In this document: positions 51,223 through 58,994 of the stretch, in pieces
Layout of the letters: every line of letters starts with the position of its first letter
How positions within the stretch are numbered: the stretch's first letter is position 1
Assembly (NCBI GenBank): GCA_903889595.1
Contig: CAISYI010000089.1
Span: 1 to 64,000 of the forward strand
DNA: 64,000 nucleotides
DNA from: an uncultured beta proteobacterium
GTDB lineage: Bacteria; Pseudomonadota; Gammaproteobacteria; Burkholderiales; Burkholderiaceae
Direction of reading: 5' to 3'
Position numbers and translations under genes: made by a program
The notes under the pieces: generated by a model
Told to the model about the DNA's origin: nothing
Database searches by the model: none
Seen by the model: the letters and a program-made list of their open reading frames with translations, nothing else

Positions 51223-51582
51223 GGGACCGACTTGGTTTCGACGTGGATTGCGAAGCACGGAGGGCATACCGAGGACCCGTTATCTCGTAAATCAATGGGA
51301 ATTGTAATAACTGCTAACGACGAACGTTACGCACTAGCAGCCTAAGGGCTGTGGCCCTCGTACCAGTTTGCCGATAGGTTGGGGTAGAAATACCATTCGA
51401 GGTCATTTATATCGGATCGTGCCATTAAAGGTCACTGTTAATGGAGCTAGAACTAAAGGGAATCGTTCCTGTAAAGCGTGTTAATCCGCGTTGCATGAAT
51501 TAAATCAAATGATATAACTAAGTATGTAGAACTCTTTGTAGAGGATTTGCGGACGCGGGTTCGATTCCCGCCGGTTCCACCA
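51223..51582 (+). ncRNA. ssrA: Transfer-messenger RNA (tmRNA)
   Basis: Rescues stalled ribosomes together with SmpB. The 5' end GGGACCGACTTGGTTTCGACG and the 3' end GGACGCGGGTTCGATTCCCG (continuing to CCA at 51580-51582) form the tRNA-like half; the acceptor stem GGGACCG pairs with CGGTTCC, with one G-U pair. The tag reading frame is 51313-51345 and encodes ANDERYALAA followed by TAA, the form usual in betaproteobacteria. Length is about 360 nt. Its 3' end appears in three decayed copies downstream, which suggests repeated use as an integration site. Confidence 0.97.
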
Positions 51583-51591
51583 AAACCTTAA

Positions 51592-51622
51592 AAGCCAACC
51601 CTAACCCGGTTGGCTTTTTTTT
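51592..51622 (+). terminator. Rho-independent terminator of ssrA
   Basis: Arms AAGCCAACC (51592-51600) and GGTTGGCTT (51608-51616) form a 9-bp stem followed by a T-run, ten bases after the CCA end of tmRNA. Confidence 0.92.
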
Positions 51623-51748
51623 ATCAATCTCTAGAAACCAATTCCATTTTAGTATGGCAACCTTCCGTAATTCCGTTGGATTTTGAAAACCGCCACATCC
51701 TAATAATCGGCTCTAACCTAGAACGAATCGTCTGAGTAATGTAGCAAA

Positions 51749-52513
51749 TTAATTTTTATTTTGCTGGTTTAAATGCATTAATTTGATGTATTTGTAATAC
51801 GAAGCTTGCCCATTTGAAATCGCAAGTGCAAAACCGTATTTGCCATCCAAAAATCCAAGACGCAAAATAAATGTCCGAAAGAATGCCCAAAATCCGTGGA
51901 CAAGCGCAGAAAATAAAGAAGAAGATTTCCCCTTTTGAAAAGCTTGCTCAGCACCTAAAGTTGAGTAGCGATTTACCTTTTGAATGACTTGTTCAAAATT
52001 ACGATAACTGTAATGTATTAAATGATTTTTAAGTTTTTTTGTTTTACCATTCGGTATTAAGCGTTCATGCACTAAATGGTCTGAGAACTGTGCATGACCT
52101 CTTTTAAACAAACGGTCCACATAATCTGGATACCATCCACTATGATGGATAAACGTACCGCAATATTGACTCAGTCTTGGTATAGAAAAACAAATAATAT
52201 CTTGTGAATCAGATAAGGCAGATTTCATCTCATAAATTAATTCAGGAGTTAATCTTTCATCAGCATCGATTGATAAAACCCATTCGTGGGTTACATGACC
52301 GAGAGCGACATTTTTTTGAGGGCCAAATCCAGGCCATGAAGTAGTTTGAATAACTTTTGCTTGAAATTGTTCTGCTATCTTAACAGTGCCATCTGTACTT
52401 TCATTGTCGACTACAATAATTTCATCTACGAAATCAGATAGAGAGTTGAGACATTCTGCAATGTTTAGAATTTCATTTTTGGTGATGATAATTGCAGAAA
52501 TTTTAGGAGTCAT
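51749..52513 (-). CDS. Family 2 glycosyltransferase, WaaE-like
   Basis: GT-A fold glycosyltransferase of 254 residues. N-terminal ISAIIITKNEILNIAECL and VDNESTDGT bind the nucleotide sugar; SIDADERLTPEL carries the DxD-type metal site. It resembles WaaE/KdtX enzymes that add glucose to the lipopolysaccharide core, or related lipid glycosyltransferases. A C-terminal hydrophobic stretch (about 200-225) may contact the membrane. It lies alone between ssrA and the first decayed ssrA copy, on the opposite strand, and is a candidate island cargo gene. Confidence 0.88.
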   Translation of the reverse strand: MTPKISAIIITKNEILNIAECLNSLSDFVDEIIVVDNESTDGTVKIAEQFQAKVIQTTSWPGFGPQKNVALGHVTHEWVLSIDADERLTPELIYEMKSALSDSQDIICFSIPRLSQYCGTFIHHSGWYPDYVDRLFKRGHAQFSDHLVHERLIPNGKTKKLKNHLIHYSYRNFEQVIQKVNRYSTLGAEQAFQKGKSSSLFSALVHGFWAFFRTFILRLGFLDGKYGFALAISNGQASYYKYIKLMHLNQQNKN

Positions 52514-52892
52514 TTAATAAAAAGTTAAAAAAGCGATGAAAAAACATAGTGTCATTAAAATCTGATTAATTGGCCAATATACAGGATAACAATTATCATC
52601 GTCTCCTATCAATATAGTCACTTAGCTGCCTTCTGCATGGAGTCTATCCTCACACCAAGTAAATCCCCACACAGACATTTCTGGTTCGCCGGTTCAACCA
52701 AAGCCTTAAAAACTAACCTCACCCGGTTGGCTTTTTTTGACAACTACCGGGTAATTTCGGACTGCGTAGAGAGTCATTTATTCCAACAAATATAAAGAAA
52801 GCCTTGGTTTAGAGCCTCTTTAATTCAATGAAATACTTTCAGCTTTAACTTACCTAAATTATTAAATCAGCCTTTAGATAGATGTTAATTTT
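52514..52892. other. Intergenic region with decayed ssrA copy
   Basis: This 379-bp gap has no open frame that I can support. Its only recognisable content is the ssrA 3'-end remnant with terminator at 52683-52738; the flanks are A/T-rich and featureless. Confidence 0.6.
52683..52738 (+). repeat. Decayed copy 1 of the ssrA 3' end and terminator (att-like)
   Basis: Matches ssrA positions 51559 to about 51620: GGTTCG, then a 7-base deletion in the T-arm, CCGGTTCAACCA (versus CCGGTTCCACCA), and further homology through the spacer and terminator to ACCCGGTTGGCTTTTTTT. The homology reaches past the CCA end, so this is a duplicated segment and not an independent tRNA-like motif. Confidence 0.85.
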
Positions 52893-54200
52893 TTAAGTAT
52901 TAACAACCTTTACGTCTTGCCCAGCTCTAAATAAGCCATGAGGCATTCGATGAAGTGATTCGAAACCATTTTTCGTAACTCTTACCAGTTCACCAAATTG
53001 CACACCAGCTTTTTGATCAGGAGTAATGACATTAGGTTGAACAACCATACACATATTTTCTTTTAATTCCATATCTACAGGATGTCCAGAGGGACGACTT
53101 TTGGAACCTAAAATTGGTGCAAAATATCCACCACCATAGCCATGAACCAAATCGTCATTAGTTGTAAAGCCATTACGTTCGATTATTCCCGAGGCTTCTA
53201 TTAATTCTTTGGTATTTACCCCTGGGCGAATCACTTTCGTAATACTGTTAAAGGCGCTGTATGCAGTTTGATGCAAATCCTTGTAAAGAGAAGTTGGCTC
53301 AGCATCCACCGAAAACCCTCTTAAAACTTGACCAGAATAATCCCAAAATGAGGCGGATAGTTCACAAAAAACAAAATCTCCTTTTTGGATTTTTCTTCTG
53401 GAGGTGAATTGTCTTGGTACACATACATCTGGTGATTTCATCGGTGTTGAACCAATGTAATGAATCCAGTTATTTCCACCAAGACCAATATAAGTTCTTT
53501 CAATGAGATCAGCAAGTTCGTGTTCAGTCATGCCAGGGCGAGTTCCTTTAATTAGGGCGGTCATTCCTAAATCACTCATTGCCGCACCAATTCTTAGCCA
53601 AGAAATTTCTTCTTCTGATTTAATCATTCTTAACTTGATATATTCGTTATCTAGACTCACCACTTGATGTTTAGATTCCAGAATTTTCCAACGTGGTCCA
53701 ACTAAGGGGCCAATGACACCAATTTTTTTAGCGTTTTGTTTTGCCAAAAACTCCATCAAAGGAGCCATTCCCTTATCTCCTCCCCAAATGACTTCAGTAT
53801 CTCTAGCAAGCATCTTTGCTTGAGCTACGTGATTATGGTATTCCACGAACATTGTAGAGTTTTGATTGGGCCTAAAGACAGTAAGAGCTTGTTGAGTTCC
53901 AGGCCAATTGGTAAGCCATCGTGTGGCATTACCGAGTCCTCCAGCAGTCACCACAAGGACCGTATCGATTTCTTGTGCGTTCATTACATCCACAAGAGCT
54001 TGTTTTCTTCTCGAGTATTCTTGTTCCGTAAATTGGGGATAAGGTTGATCGAAGATAGATCGGAAATTAGATGGCAGTTTTAAGTAATCTGCAGGATTCA
54101 TTCCCTCAAATGATTTAGCATGAGATGAACTGTTAGTGAGAAGTAAGCCTGCACCTACGCCGCCACTCACAAGAAGTTTTTCAAAGGATCTTCTATCCAT
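52893..54200 (-). CDS. Tat-exported M24 (pita-bread fold) protein, creatinase-like
   Basis: Protein of 435 residues with an N-terminal twin-arginine motif (DRRSFEKLL) and hydrophobic stretch, so probably exported folded. It has a creatinase N-terminal domain and a C-terminal pita-bread domain. By eye, four of the five metal ligands of aminopeptidase P are replaced (Asp to Glu in CELSA, Asp to Gln in YSGQVLR, Glu to Gln in VVQPN, Glu to Gly in GVQFGE); the His in LVHGYGGG remains. That resembles creatinase and ectoine hydrolase more than a Xaa-Pro peptidase. Substrate unknown. A RidA-family gene is divergent from it. Confidence 0.82.
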   Translation of the reverse strand: MDRRSFEKLLVSGGVGAGLLLTNSSSHAKSFEGMNPADYLKLPSNFRSIFDQPYPQFTEQEYSRRKQALVDVMNAQEIDTVLVVTAGGLGNATRWLTNWPGTQQALTVFRPNQNSTMFVEYHNHVAQAKMLARDTEVIWGGDKGMAPLMEFLAKQNAKKIGVIGPLVGPRWKILESKHQVVSLDNEYIKLRMIKSEEEISWLRIGAAMSDLGMTALIKGTRPGMTEHELADLIERTYIGLGGNNWIHYIGSTPMKSPDVCVPRQFTSRRKIQKGDFVFCELSASFWDYSGQVLRGFSVDAEPTSLYKDLHQTAYSAFNSITKVIRPGVNTKELIEASGIIERNGFTTNDDLVHGYGGGYFAPILGSKSRPSGHPVDMELKENMCMVVQPNVITPDQKAGVQFGELVRVTKNGFESLHRMPHGLFRAGQDVKVVNT

Positions 54201-54232
54201 GATGTGTCTCCATTTAGAATTTTATTATTTGT

Positions 54233-54261
54233 ATTCTATATCTAAAGGCTTGAAATAACAA
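54233..54261 (-). promoter_or_regulatory. Candidate promoter of the M24 gene
   Basis: On the minus strand TTGTTA and TAGAAT are separated by 17 bp, about 33 bp ahead of the start codon. Good sigma-70 spacing; no experimental support. Confidence 0.5.
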
Positions 54262-54371
54262 AAACCATTCAATTATTGAGCTTACTGCACAGTCAGCAGA
54301 TTCGTACTGTTGCGATAGCTTTTTCACAACTAGCTCTTGAGATTTACACCTGAAATTTAAGGCGTTTTTTT

Positions 54372-54387
54372 ATAAGTGATGACTTAT
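54372..54387. promoter_or_regulatory. Palindrome between the M24 and ridA-like genes
   Basis: ATAAGT-GATG-ACTTAT is a perfect 6-bp inverted repeat in the 299-bp divergent gap. Size and spacing are right for a dimeric regulator's operator. No regulator gene is adjacent. Confidence 0.4.
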
Positions 54388-54464
54388 TTAACCTATAGGT
54401 ATATCGCCTACTTTAATTTATCTCCTATTAGGGTTAGAGTTTGGAGAGAAAATAAGGAGATTTC

Positions 54465-54503
54465 ATGCAGAATATAATCAAATTTACGGAACAGAAAATA
54501 TGA
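54465..54503 (+). CDS. 12-codon leader ORF coupled to the RidA-family gene
   Basis: ATG at 54465 follows a strong site (AATAAGGAGATTTC) and encodes MQNIIKFTEQKI, then TGA. The TGA overlaps the ATG of the RidA-family gene as ATGA (54500-54503). The RidA start itself has only GGA about ten bases upstream, so most ribosomes may reach it by re-initiation after this short frame. The peptide has no obvious attenuator codons. Confidence 0.45.
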   Translation: MQNIIKFTEQKI

Positions 54504-54883
54504 TTCAATTATTAAAACCTAAAACAATTTCAGCACCTAACGGAACCTATTCTCACGGTGTTCTAGTTTCTGAAGCATCCAAATTCCTAGTTATCTCTGG
54601 TCAAGTTGCAATCAAATCTGACGGTACAGTTCCAGACTCATTGATTGACCAATGTGAGGTAGTATGGGGGAATATACTCGCCATACTTGAAGAGTCTGAC
54701 ATGTCAGTAAACAACCTAATTAAAATTAATTCTTATTTAACAAGTCCTCAACAAATCAAAGATTTTGTAGAAATCAGAGCAAAATATCTTCAAGGTCATT
54801 GTCCAGCTTCAACGCTAGTTGTAGTTTCAGCTTTAGCTGATCCAAGATTTTTAGTTGAAATTGAGGGCTATGCCTCTATTTAA
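54500..54883 (+). CDS. RidA/YjgF family protein, non-archetypal subgroup
   Basis: Rid-family protein of 127 residues. Family shape is clear: a VISGQVAI strand, DQCEVVWGNILAILEE helix, and the C-terminal CPASTLVVVSAL...LVEIEGYASI. RidA proper hydrolyses imine intermediates with an Arg in the P-x-R-S motif near residue 105; here that position reads P-A-S, so Arg is missing, which places it among Rid1-7-type proteins often linked to catabolic amidohydrolases. Divergent M24 gene may share its pathway. Confidence 0.85.
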   Translation: MIQLLKPKTISAPNGTYSHGVLVSEASKFLVISGQVAIKSDGTVPDSLIDQCEVVWGNILAILEESDMSVNNLIKINSYLTSPQQIKDFVEIRAKYLQGHCPASTLVVVSALADPRFLVEIEGYASI

Positions 54884-54971
54884 CTCCGGTCATATCTAAA
54901 ACAGTTCATATATCCGTTGGCTAGCCTTAGGAATTAATTCCGAAGAATCTATTCGTGGGGTTTTGACTTCT

Positions 54972-55036
54972 CTAAGTAGTTAGAGTTTTATGTAGAAGAT
55001 TTGCCATCGTGGGTTTGATTCCCGCGGGTTTCACCA
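54972..55036 (+). repeat. Decayed copy 2 of the ssrA 3' end (att-like)
   Basis: Ungapped hand alignment to ssrA 51518-51582 gives 51 identities in 65 positions, including CTAAGTA, TGTAGA, GATTTGC, GATTCCCGC and the terminal CACCA. The acceptor-stem partner and the first part of tmRNA are missing, so it cannot fold into a functional tmRNA. Confidence 0.88.
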
Positions 55037-55053
55037 ATAGGTAAGTTAGTTAT

Positions 55054-55071
55054 GGGCTTTAGGCCCTTTTT
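55054..55071 (+). terminator. Weak terminator-like hairpin
   Basis: GGGC (55054-55057) and GCCC (55063-55066) with a TTTAG loop, followed by five T residues. It sits after the second ssrA remnant, where ssrA itself also has a terminator, and may end the RidA-family transcript. Confidence 0.45.
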
Positions 55072-55078
55072 GTTTGAC

Positions 55079-55585
55079 CTATAGTCCCTGCAATTCAATT
55101 AGGTATTGATCAAGCTTAGCAAAAGTACCGTCAAAACCTATTTGCATACCTGCACGAGCTGCGTCAAAAGTTGCAATACCCACTTCATCACTTTCATGTG
55201 GCTCCCACGAAATGGTGTAAATCGTACCGCCACTTGAACTATCTTGAAAAGTAGAAGTTACACACATATATGCTGGCCAGGTAGGCGCCATCGGATGATG
55301 ACTTAATCCTCCATCTTTATTGGAAAAACTTTGTAAGTGAACTAATTTGAGCTCGGGATCGATTTCTTTATATTCTTGCAAGCCCCACATTTGCATTCCA
55401 TGTGGCCCTTCAATGCCGTAAAAATAACGACCACCCACCCTAAAGTCAATCTCTACATGAATAGTATGAAACCCCTGAGGACTAAGCCAATTTTTAAGGT
55501 GCTCGGCTTGCGTTTGAACAGCCCAAAGTAAAGTTCTTGGCGCCTGAAATTCTCGGGTGATCTGAAATGGTGTGATGGAGTTCAT
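55079..55585 (-). CDS. SRPBCC (AHSA1-like) domain protein
   Basis: Single START-like (AHSA1) domain of 168 residues. It begins ITREFQAPRTLLWAVQTQAEHLKNWLSPQGF, of which AP(R)xxLW..W is the family hallmark, followed by VEIDFRVGGRYFY and a C-terminal amphipathic helix (AARAGMQIGFDGTFAKLDQYL). Such proteins bind hydrophobic ligands or act with stress and ArsR-type systems; no partner is seen here. The ATG at 55585 has TTGGAAAA upstream and is chosen over a TTG 12 bases earlier. Lies between ssrA remnants 2 and 3. Confidence 0.85.
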   Translation of the reverse strand: MNSITPFQITREFQAPRTLLWAVQTQAEHLKNWLSPQGFHTIHVEIDFRVGGRYFYGIEGPHGMQMWGLQEYKEIDPELKLVHLQSFSNKDGGLSHHPMAPTWPAYMCVTSTFQDSSSGGTIYTISWEPHESDEVGIATFDAARAGMQIGFDGTFAKLDQYLIELQGL

Positions 55586-55597
55586 GATATTTTCCAA

Positions 55598-55976
55598 TAG
55601 TTATTTGATTTTATTCTTAGATAGCCATTTAGTTATCGATTCCTATGAAAAACTAAGAGAAACTCATTTAAAGCAGAGCTCGACTAAACTTTTCTGCAAA
55701 TAATTTAACTTATCATAAGACTCAAATATTACCAACGAATCGATTCACAAGCCCCCCGCGTTCCACCAGTTAAATGCTTTGCCTATTTTTTTAACTATCG
55801 TATTTCTTCGCACTATTTAATAACAAAGAAAAAATTAATAAGTCATTAAATCCATTTAATAGGACATAATTAGATAATTTCACTTAATATGATTACTATA
55901 ACGGACATTATGAAAATATATTTAAATATCTCATTAAGTATGCTATATTGGACATTATGAAAATAATGGAGCTAAT
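55598..55976. other. Intergenic region with ssrA remnant 3 and hipBA control region
   Basis: This 379-bp gap has no supported gene. It contains the short ssrA-like remnant at 55741-55768 and, at its right end, the hipBA promoter with repeated GGACAT boxes. Confidence 0.6.
55741..55768 (+). repeat. Possible decayed copy 3 of the ssrA 3' end
   Basis: CGATTC, a degenerate stretch, then CCCGCGTTCCACCA, compared with CGATTCCCGCCGGTTCCACCA in ssrA. Only about 28 bases remain and the match needs a gap, so it is weaker than the other two, but its position fits a third remnant. Confidence 0.5.
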
Positions 55977-55982
55977 ATGTCC
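55862..55982 (+). promoter_or_regulatory. hipBA promoter with repeated operator boxes
   Basis: Two exact copies of GGACATTATGAAAATA stand at 55903-55918 and 55950-55965, a shorter GGACATAAT at 55862, and an inverted box ATGTCC at 55977, inside the hipB start. An extended -10 (TG-C-TATATT, 55941-55949) runs directly into the second copy, so a protein bound there would block transcription start. HipB proteins repress their own operons; that these boxes are its sites is inference. Confidence 0.7.
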
Positions 55983-56318
55983 GCTATCGGTGACTTTTTA
56001 ACAGACTTTGAAAATATGAGTGAGTTTGGTGCTAGGTTGCGCTCCAGAAGGCTTGAACGCAATATAACAACTGAAGCTCTCGCAGAGAAAACTGGGCTTA
56101 ATCGTAAAACGATTATGGAGTTAGAGGCGGGTCGAGACGTGAGGTTAACCTCAGTGATCAAAGTATTACGAGCCCTCCAACTGTTGGGAGTTTTAAATAC
56201 CGCACTTCCAGATACACTTCCTGGAGGAGAGGCGCTATCAACTCGCGGGCAACCAAGAGTTCGCGCCTACCGATCAACTTCTCCCAAAAAACCTCCTCTA
56301 ATCAATGTCGGACACTAA
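55977..56318 (+). CDS. hipB: HipB-like antitoxin, XRE-family repressor
   Basis: DNA-binding antitoxin of 113 residues. A helix-turn-helix of the XRE type lies at about 33-66 (ERNITTEALAEKTGLNRKTI), and the tail is Pro- and basic-rich. HipB proteins repress the operon and sequester HipA. The gene starts behind GGAGCTAAT, its own ATG inside an operator box, and overlaps hipA by 14 bases. This is the first gene of a complete HipBA module directly right of the ssrA remnants. Confidence 0.88.
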   Translation: MSAIGDFLTDFENMSEFGARLRSRRLERNITTEALAEKTGLNRKTIMELEAGRDVRLTSVIKVLRALQLLGVLNTALPDTLPGGEALSTRGQPRVRAYRSTSPKKPPLINVGH

Positions 56319-57636
56319 AAAATCTTATTCACCTTCGCCAAAACCACGAACACGTAAAACTGGCCTTAAGGTTCTTGTAAAAGCCAATATTCGCTTGTGG
56401 GACGAAATGGTCGGAACAGTGATGGAGTTTGAGAACGGTCGCATTGGCTTTTCCTATGATAGCGAATACATCCAAAATGGAGGCTTAGCCATTTCCCCCA
56501 AGTTTTTACCAATTGAGTCTCGTACCTTCGAGTTTCCAGACTTACAACGTCAAGAAGCGTTTATGGGCCTACCTGGGGTACTGGCTGACTCTTTGCCAGA
56601 TACTTTCGGCAACTTAATAATTAAAAAATATTTTGAAGAGCGCGGAGAGCTTGAGAAGTCAATGAGTCCCGTACAGTGTTTACTGTATGTTGGTAACCGA
56701 GCAATGGGAGCGCTTGAGTATGCACCACACCTTCAGCGTAAAAGCCTGGAAGAAGAACAAGCACTAGAAATTCAAATCTTAGTGGAATCTGCTAGGCGCT
56801 TAATTGAGGGGGAAACTGGAGAGGCAGTTCACGAAATTATGCGTGTCGGTGGATCGGCTGGCGGGGCAAGACCTAAAGCACTGATTTTGTGGGATCGTGA
56901 AAAAAATAAGGTTCGATCAGGTTTTGCAAAATACCGTTCTGGCGAAGAACATTGGATGATTAAATTTGATGGCGTTAATTCTGCTAGTGAGCGTGACAAC
57001 AAAGCAAAACCATTCAACCGTATTGAATATACCTATGCATTGTTAGCAAAGCAACTCGGCCTCGACATGGAGGAAGTAAGCTATTTGGAAGATGGTGAGC
57101 TATTTCACTTTATGACGAGACGTTTTGACCGTCAACAAATGACTAAGCACCACATGCATAGCCTAGCAGGTATGACCCATGTAGACTATAACTTGCCAGG
57201 AGCATATAGCTATGAGGCATGGCTGAGGCAAATCCAAGAATTACTTCTAGGATACCCCACAATGGAGCAGGCTTATCGAAGAATGATCTTCAATGTAGTT
57301 GGTCGTAATCAAGATGACCATGTGAAAAATATTTCTTTCTTAATGAAAAATAAAACTTCTGGTTGGGAGTTAGCGCCAGCCTATGACTTAACCTACTCAG
57401 CAGGAACAGGATATACAAGACAGCATCAAATGACAGTAGCTAGTCGAGGAGATGATTTCACGCGAGATGAGTTAATAACAGTAGGCAAAAAGTTTGACAT
57501 TCATCATCCAGCAATCATCATCGATGCGACCGTTGAGGCCTTCTCTAAATGGTCAATACTTGGTCAGCAATGGGGAGTTCAACTTGAGGATCGAAAGCGG
57601 GTTGCAGCAGGACAGCGTCTTTACTTAGCTGGGTAA
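56305..57636 (+). CDS. hipA: HipA-family serine/threonine kinase toxin
   Basis: Kinase toxin of 443 residues. HipA proteins phosphorylate a glutamyl-tRNA synthetase or other target and cause growth arrest and persistence. A Gly-rich loop (GGSAGGARPK, about 182-191) carries the autophosphorylated-type Ser; catalytic Asp337/Asp338 stand in GRNQDDHVKN, and the metal-binding Asp361 in APAYDL. The N-terminal domain (VKANIRLWDEMVGTV) is also typical. All key residues look intact, so the toxin is probably active. Overlaps hipB by 14 bases. Confidence 0.92.
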   Translation: MSDTKKSYSPSPKPRTRKTGLKVLVKANIRLWDEMVGTVMEFENGRIGFSYDSEYIQNGGLAISPKFLPIESRTFEFPDLQRQEAFMGLPGVLADSLPDTFGNLIIKKYFEERGELEKSMSPVQCLLYVGNRAMGALEYAPHLQRKSLEEEQALEIQILVESARRLIEGETGEAVHEIMRVGGSAGGARPKALILWDREKNKVRSGFAKYRSGEEHWMIKFDGVNSASERDNKAKPFNRIEYTYALLAKQLGLDMEEVSYLEDGELFHFMTRRFDRQQMTKHHMHSLAGMTHVDYNLPGAYSYEAWLRQIQELLLGYPTMEQAYRRMIFNVVGRNQDDHVKNISFLMKNKTSGWELAPAYDLTYSAGTGYTRQHQMTVASRGDDFTRDELITVGKKFDIHHPAIIIDATVEAFSKWSILGQQWGVQLEDRKRVAAGQRLYLAG

Positions 57637-57944
57637 TTCTGAGTAACTTTACTTGGAATTAATATAAAAATCTAGATGGACTGAAAGTTACTTGCAAAGC
57701 CAAAGCTTTTTAAGAACACGATATTGATGAATAAAGCCATCCATTCTGATTTAAAAAAATGAAACTAACCTTATAGAGCTTGCTCGAAACTTAAGAGCTG
57801 TAGATCCTTATTTTTTAAGTTATTTAACCAGATATATCAAGAAATTCTTCATATCTTGACCTATGTCAATTACTAAAAATCTAACCGTGATTTAATCAAA
57901 AAAAGTAAAGCAACTTTTAGATTTATTACCGAGAAAGATTTTTA
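57637..57944. other. A/T-rich intergenic region
   Basis: A 308-bp gap between hipA and the lipoprotein gene, about as A/T-rich as the island around it. TTGACC at 57858 could be a -35 but has no good -10 partner. I see no gene, RNA or repeat. Confidence 0.5.
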
Positions 57945-58376
57945 ATGAGAAGCAATCACATCCCTCAGAAAATACTCGCCCTATTCGTTTTATTAGGCCA
58001 AGGGATAGTTGGTTGTGCGTCCATGACCCAGGGTACCTCCCAAATAATTACCTTCGACATCACACCACCAAGCTCACAATGTTTGGTGATAGGAAAAGGA
58101 GGAATAAATCTTGGCAAGGTTACACCATTTGAGAATCTGTTGACAGTTCCAAAAGGGAAATCAAATTTAACTGCTACCTGTAGTGCAGAGCACTATCAGA
58201 GCGATGACATTTTAATAAAGTCCTCAGCGCAACCGATTGCTATGGCCAGTATTCTACTGGACTTCGGAATTACTGACATGTTGACTGGAGCGATGTGGTC
58301 TTATCCAAACAAAGTAGAAATCGTTCTTAACCCCAACAAATCCATCATTCAAGAAACACAACCACAACCACCTTAA
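57945..58376 (+). CDS. Lipoprotein, conserved hypothetical
   Basis: Lipoprotein of 143 residues: a hydrophobic signal segment and lipobox IVGC at Cys24. The following domain (MTQGTSQIITFDITPPSSQC, then FGITDMLTGAMWSYPNKVEIVL) resembles a family of proteobacterial lipoproteins of unknown function with a PEGA-like beta domain. No catalytic residues. It starts after AAGATTTTTA, and the second lipoprotein gene follows after 15 bp, so the two are likely expressed together. Confidence 0.78.
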   Translation: MRSNHIPQKILALFVLLGQGIVGCASMTQGTSQIITFDITPPSSQCLVIGKGGINLGKVTPFENLLTVPKGKSNLTATCSAEHYQSDDILIKSSAQPIAMASILLDFGITDMLTGAMWSYPNKVEIVLNPNKSIIQETQPQPP

Positions 58377-58391
58377 AGTTAAGGGAATCGT

Positions 58392-58985
58392 ATGAAAAAG
58401 CTCATTTTTATTCTGACATCATTGGTTTTATCGAGCTGCAGCACAATTTCCTACCAGGTTGAGGATTGGCCAGAGTTAACCATCACAGTGCACGACAAAA
58501 GCATAGCGGAACTGAATGCGACCTGTTGGTCATCCCTGCCCGTAGTCAAAAAAATGTTAGGTGCAGTTGTTTTTGGATGTGCCATGTACGATCTAGATAA
58601 AAAAACTTGTGACATTTACATCATGCCGAATTCACCAAGGTTCATTCTTGATCACGAAATTGAACATTGTATGGGCGGTGATCATGCCGATGGTAGCGAA
58701 GAAAAAGTCCTGAGTAATTGGTTAGATCTTCATGACAAGACACGGAAAAATTTCAATAAGGATTCTCCCCCAAAAATGATAGAAGAACCAAAAGGTCATT
58801 TTTATTGGGATCACTCTTCTAAATTTGGTTTCATTCCCGAAGAGTTGGTATCGGATTCAAAGACCATTTGTCAAAAATTAGATACAAGTGAACGATCTTA
58901 CAAAGCAATCGGTTATCATCCGACGGCTCAAGATTTAAAAGGTAAAACGTTTGTTTCAGGTGGGTACTTTTGCGTCCCTAATTGA
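58392..58985 (+). CDS. Lipoprotein with metzincin-type zinc motif
   Basis: Lipoprotein of 197 residues: signal segment and lipobox LSSC (Cys16). Residues 88-98 read HEIEHCMGGDH, exactly the pattern HExxHxxGxxH of metzincin zinc proteases (His88, His92, His98, Glu89). The flanking FILDHEIEHC and the Cys-rich surroundings look like a small periplasmic or surface metalloprotease. A downstream Met-turn cannot be assigned with confidence. No family name is recognised. Co-transcription with the preceding lipoprotein gene is likely. Confidence 0.72.
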   Translation: MKKLIFILTSLVLSSCSTISYQVEDWPELTITVHDKSIAELNATCWSSLPVVKKMLGAVVFGCAMYDLDKKTCDIYIMPNSPRFILDHEIEHCMGGDHADGSEEKVLSNWLDLHDKTRKNFNKDSPPKMIEEPKGHFYWDHSSKFGFIPEELVSDSKTICQKLDTSERSYKAIGYHPTAQDLKGKTFVSGGYFCVPN

Positions 58986-58994
58986 TGTTTTATA

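Noticed and set aside
52683-52738. A second tmRNA or tRNA gene
   Set aside because: Only the 3' segment is present; the 5' acceptor strand is missing and the T-arm is deleted.
54972-55036. A second functional tmRNA
   Set aside because: No pairing partner for the acceptor stem and no tag frame are present.
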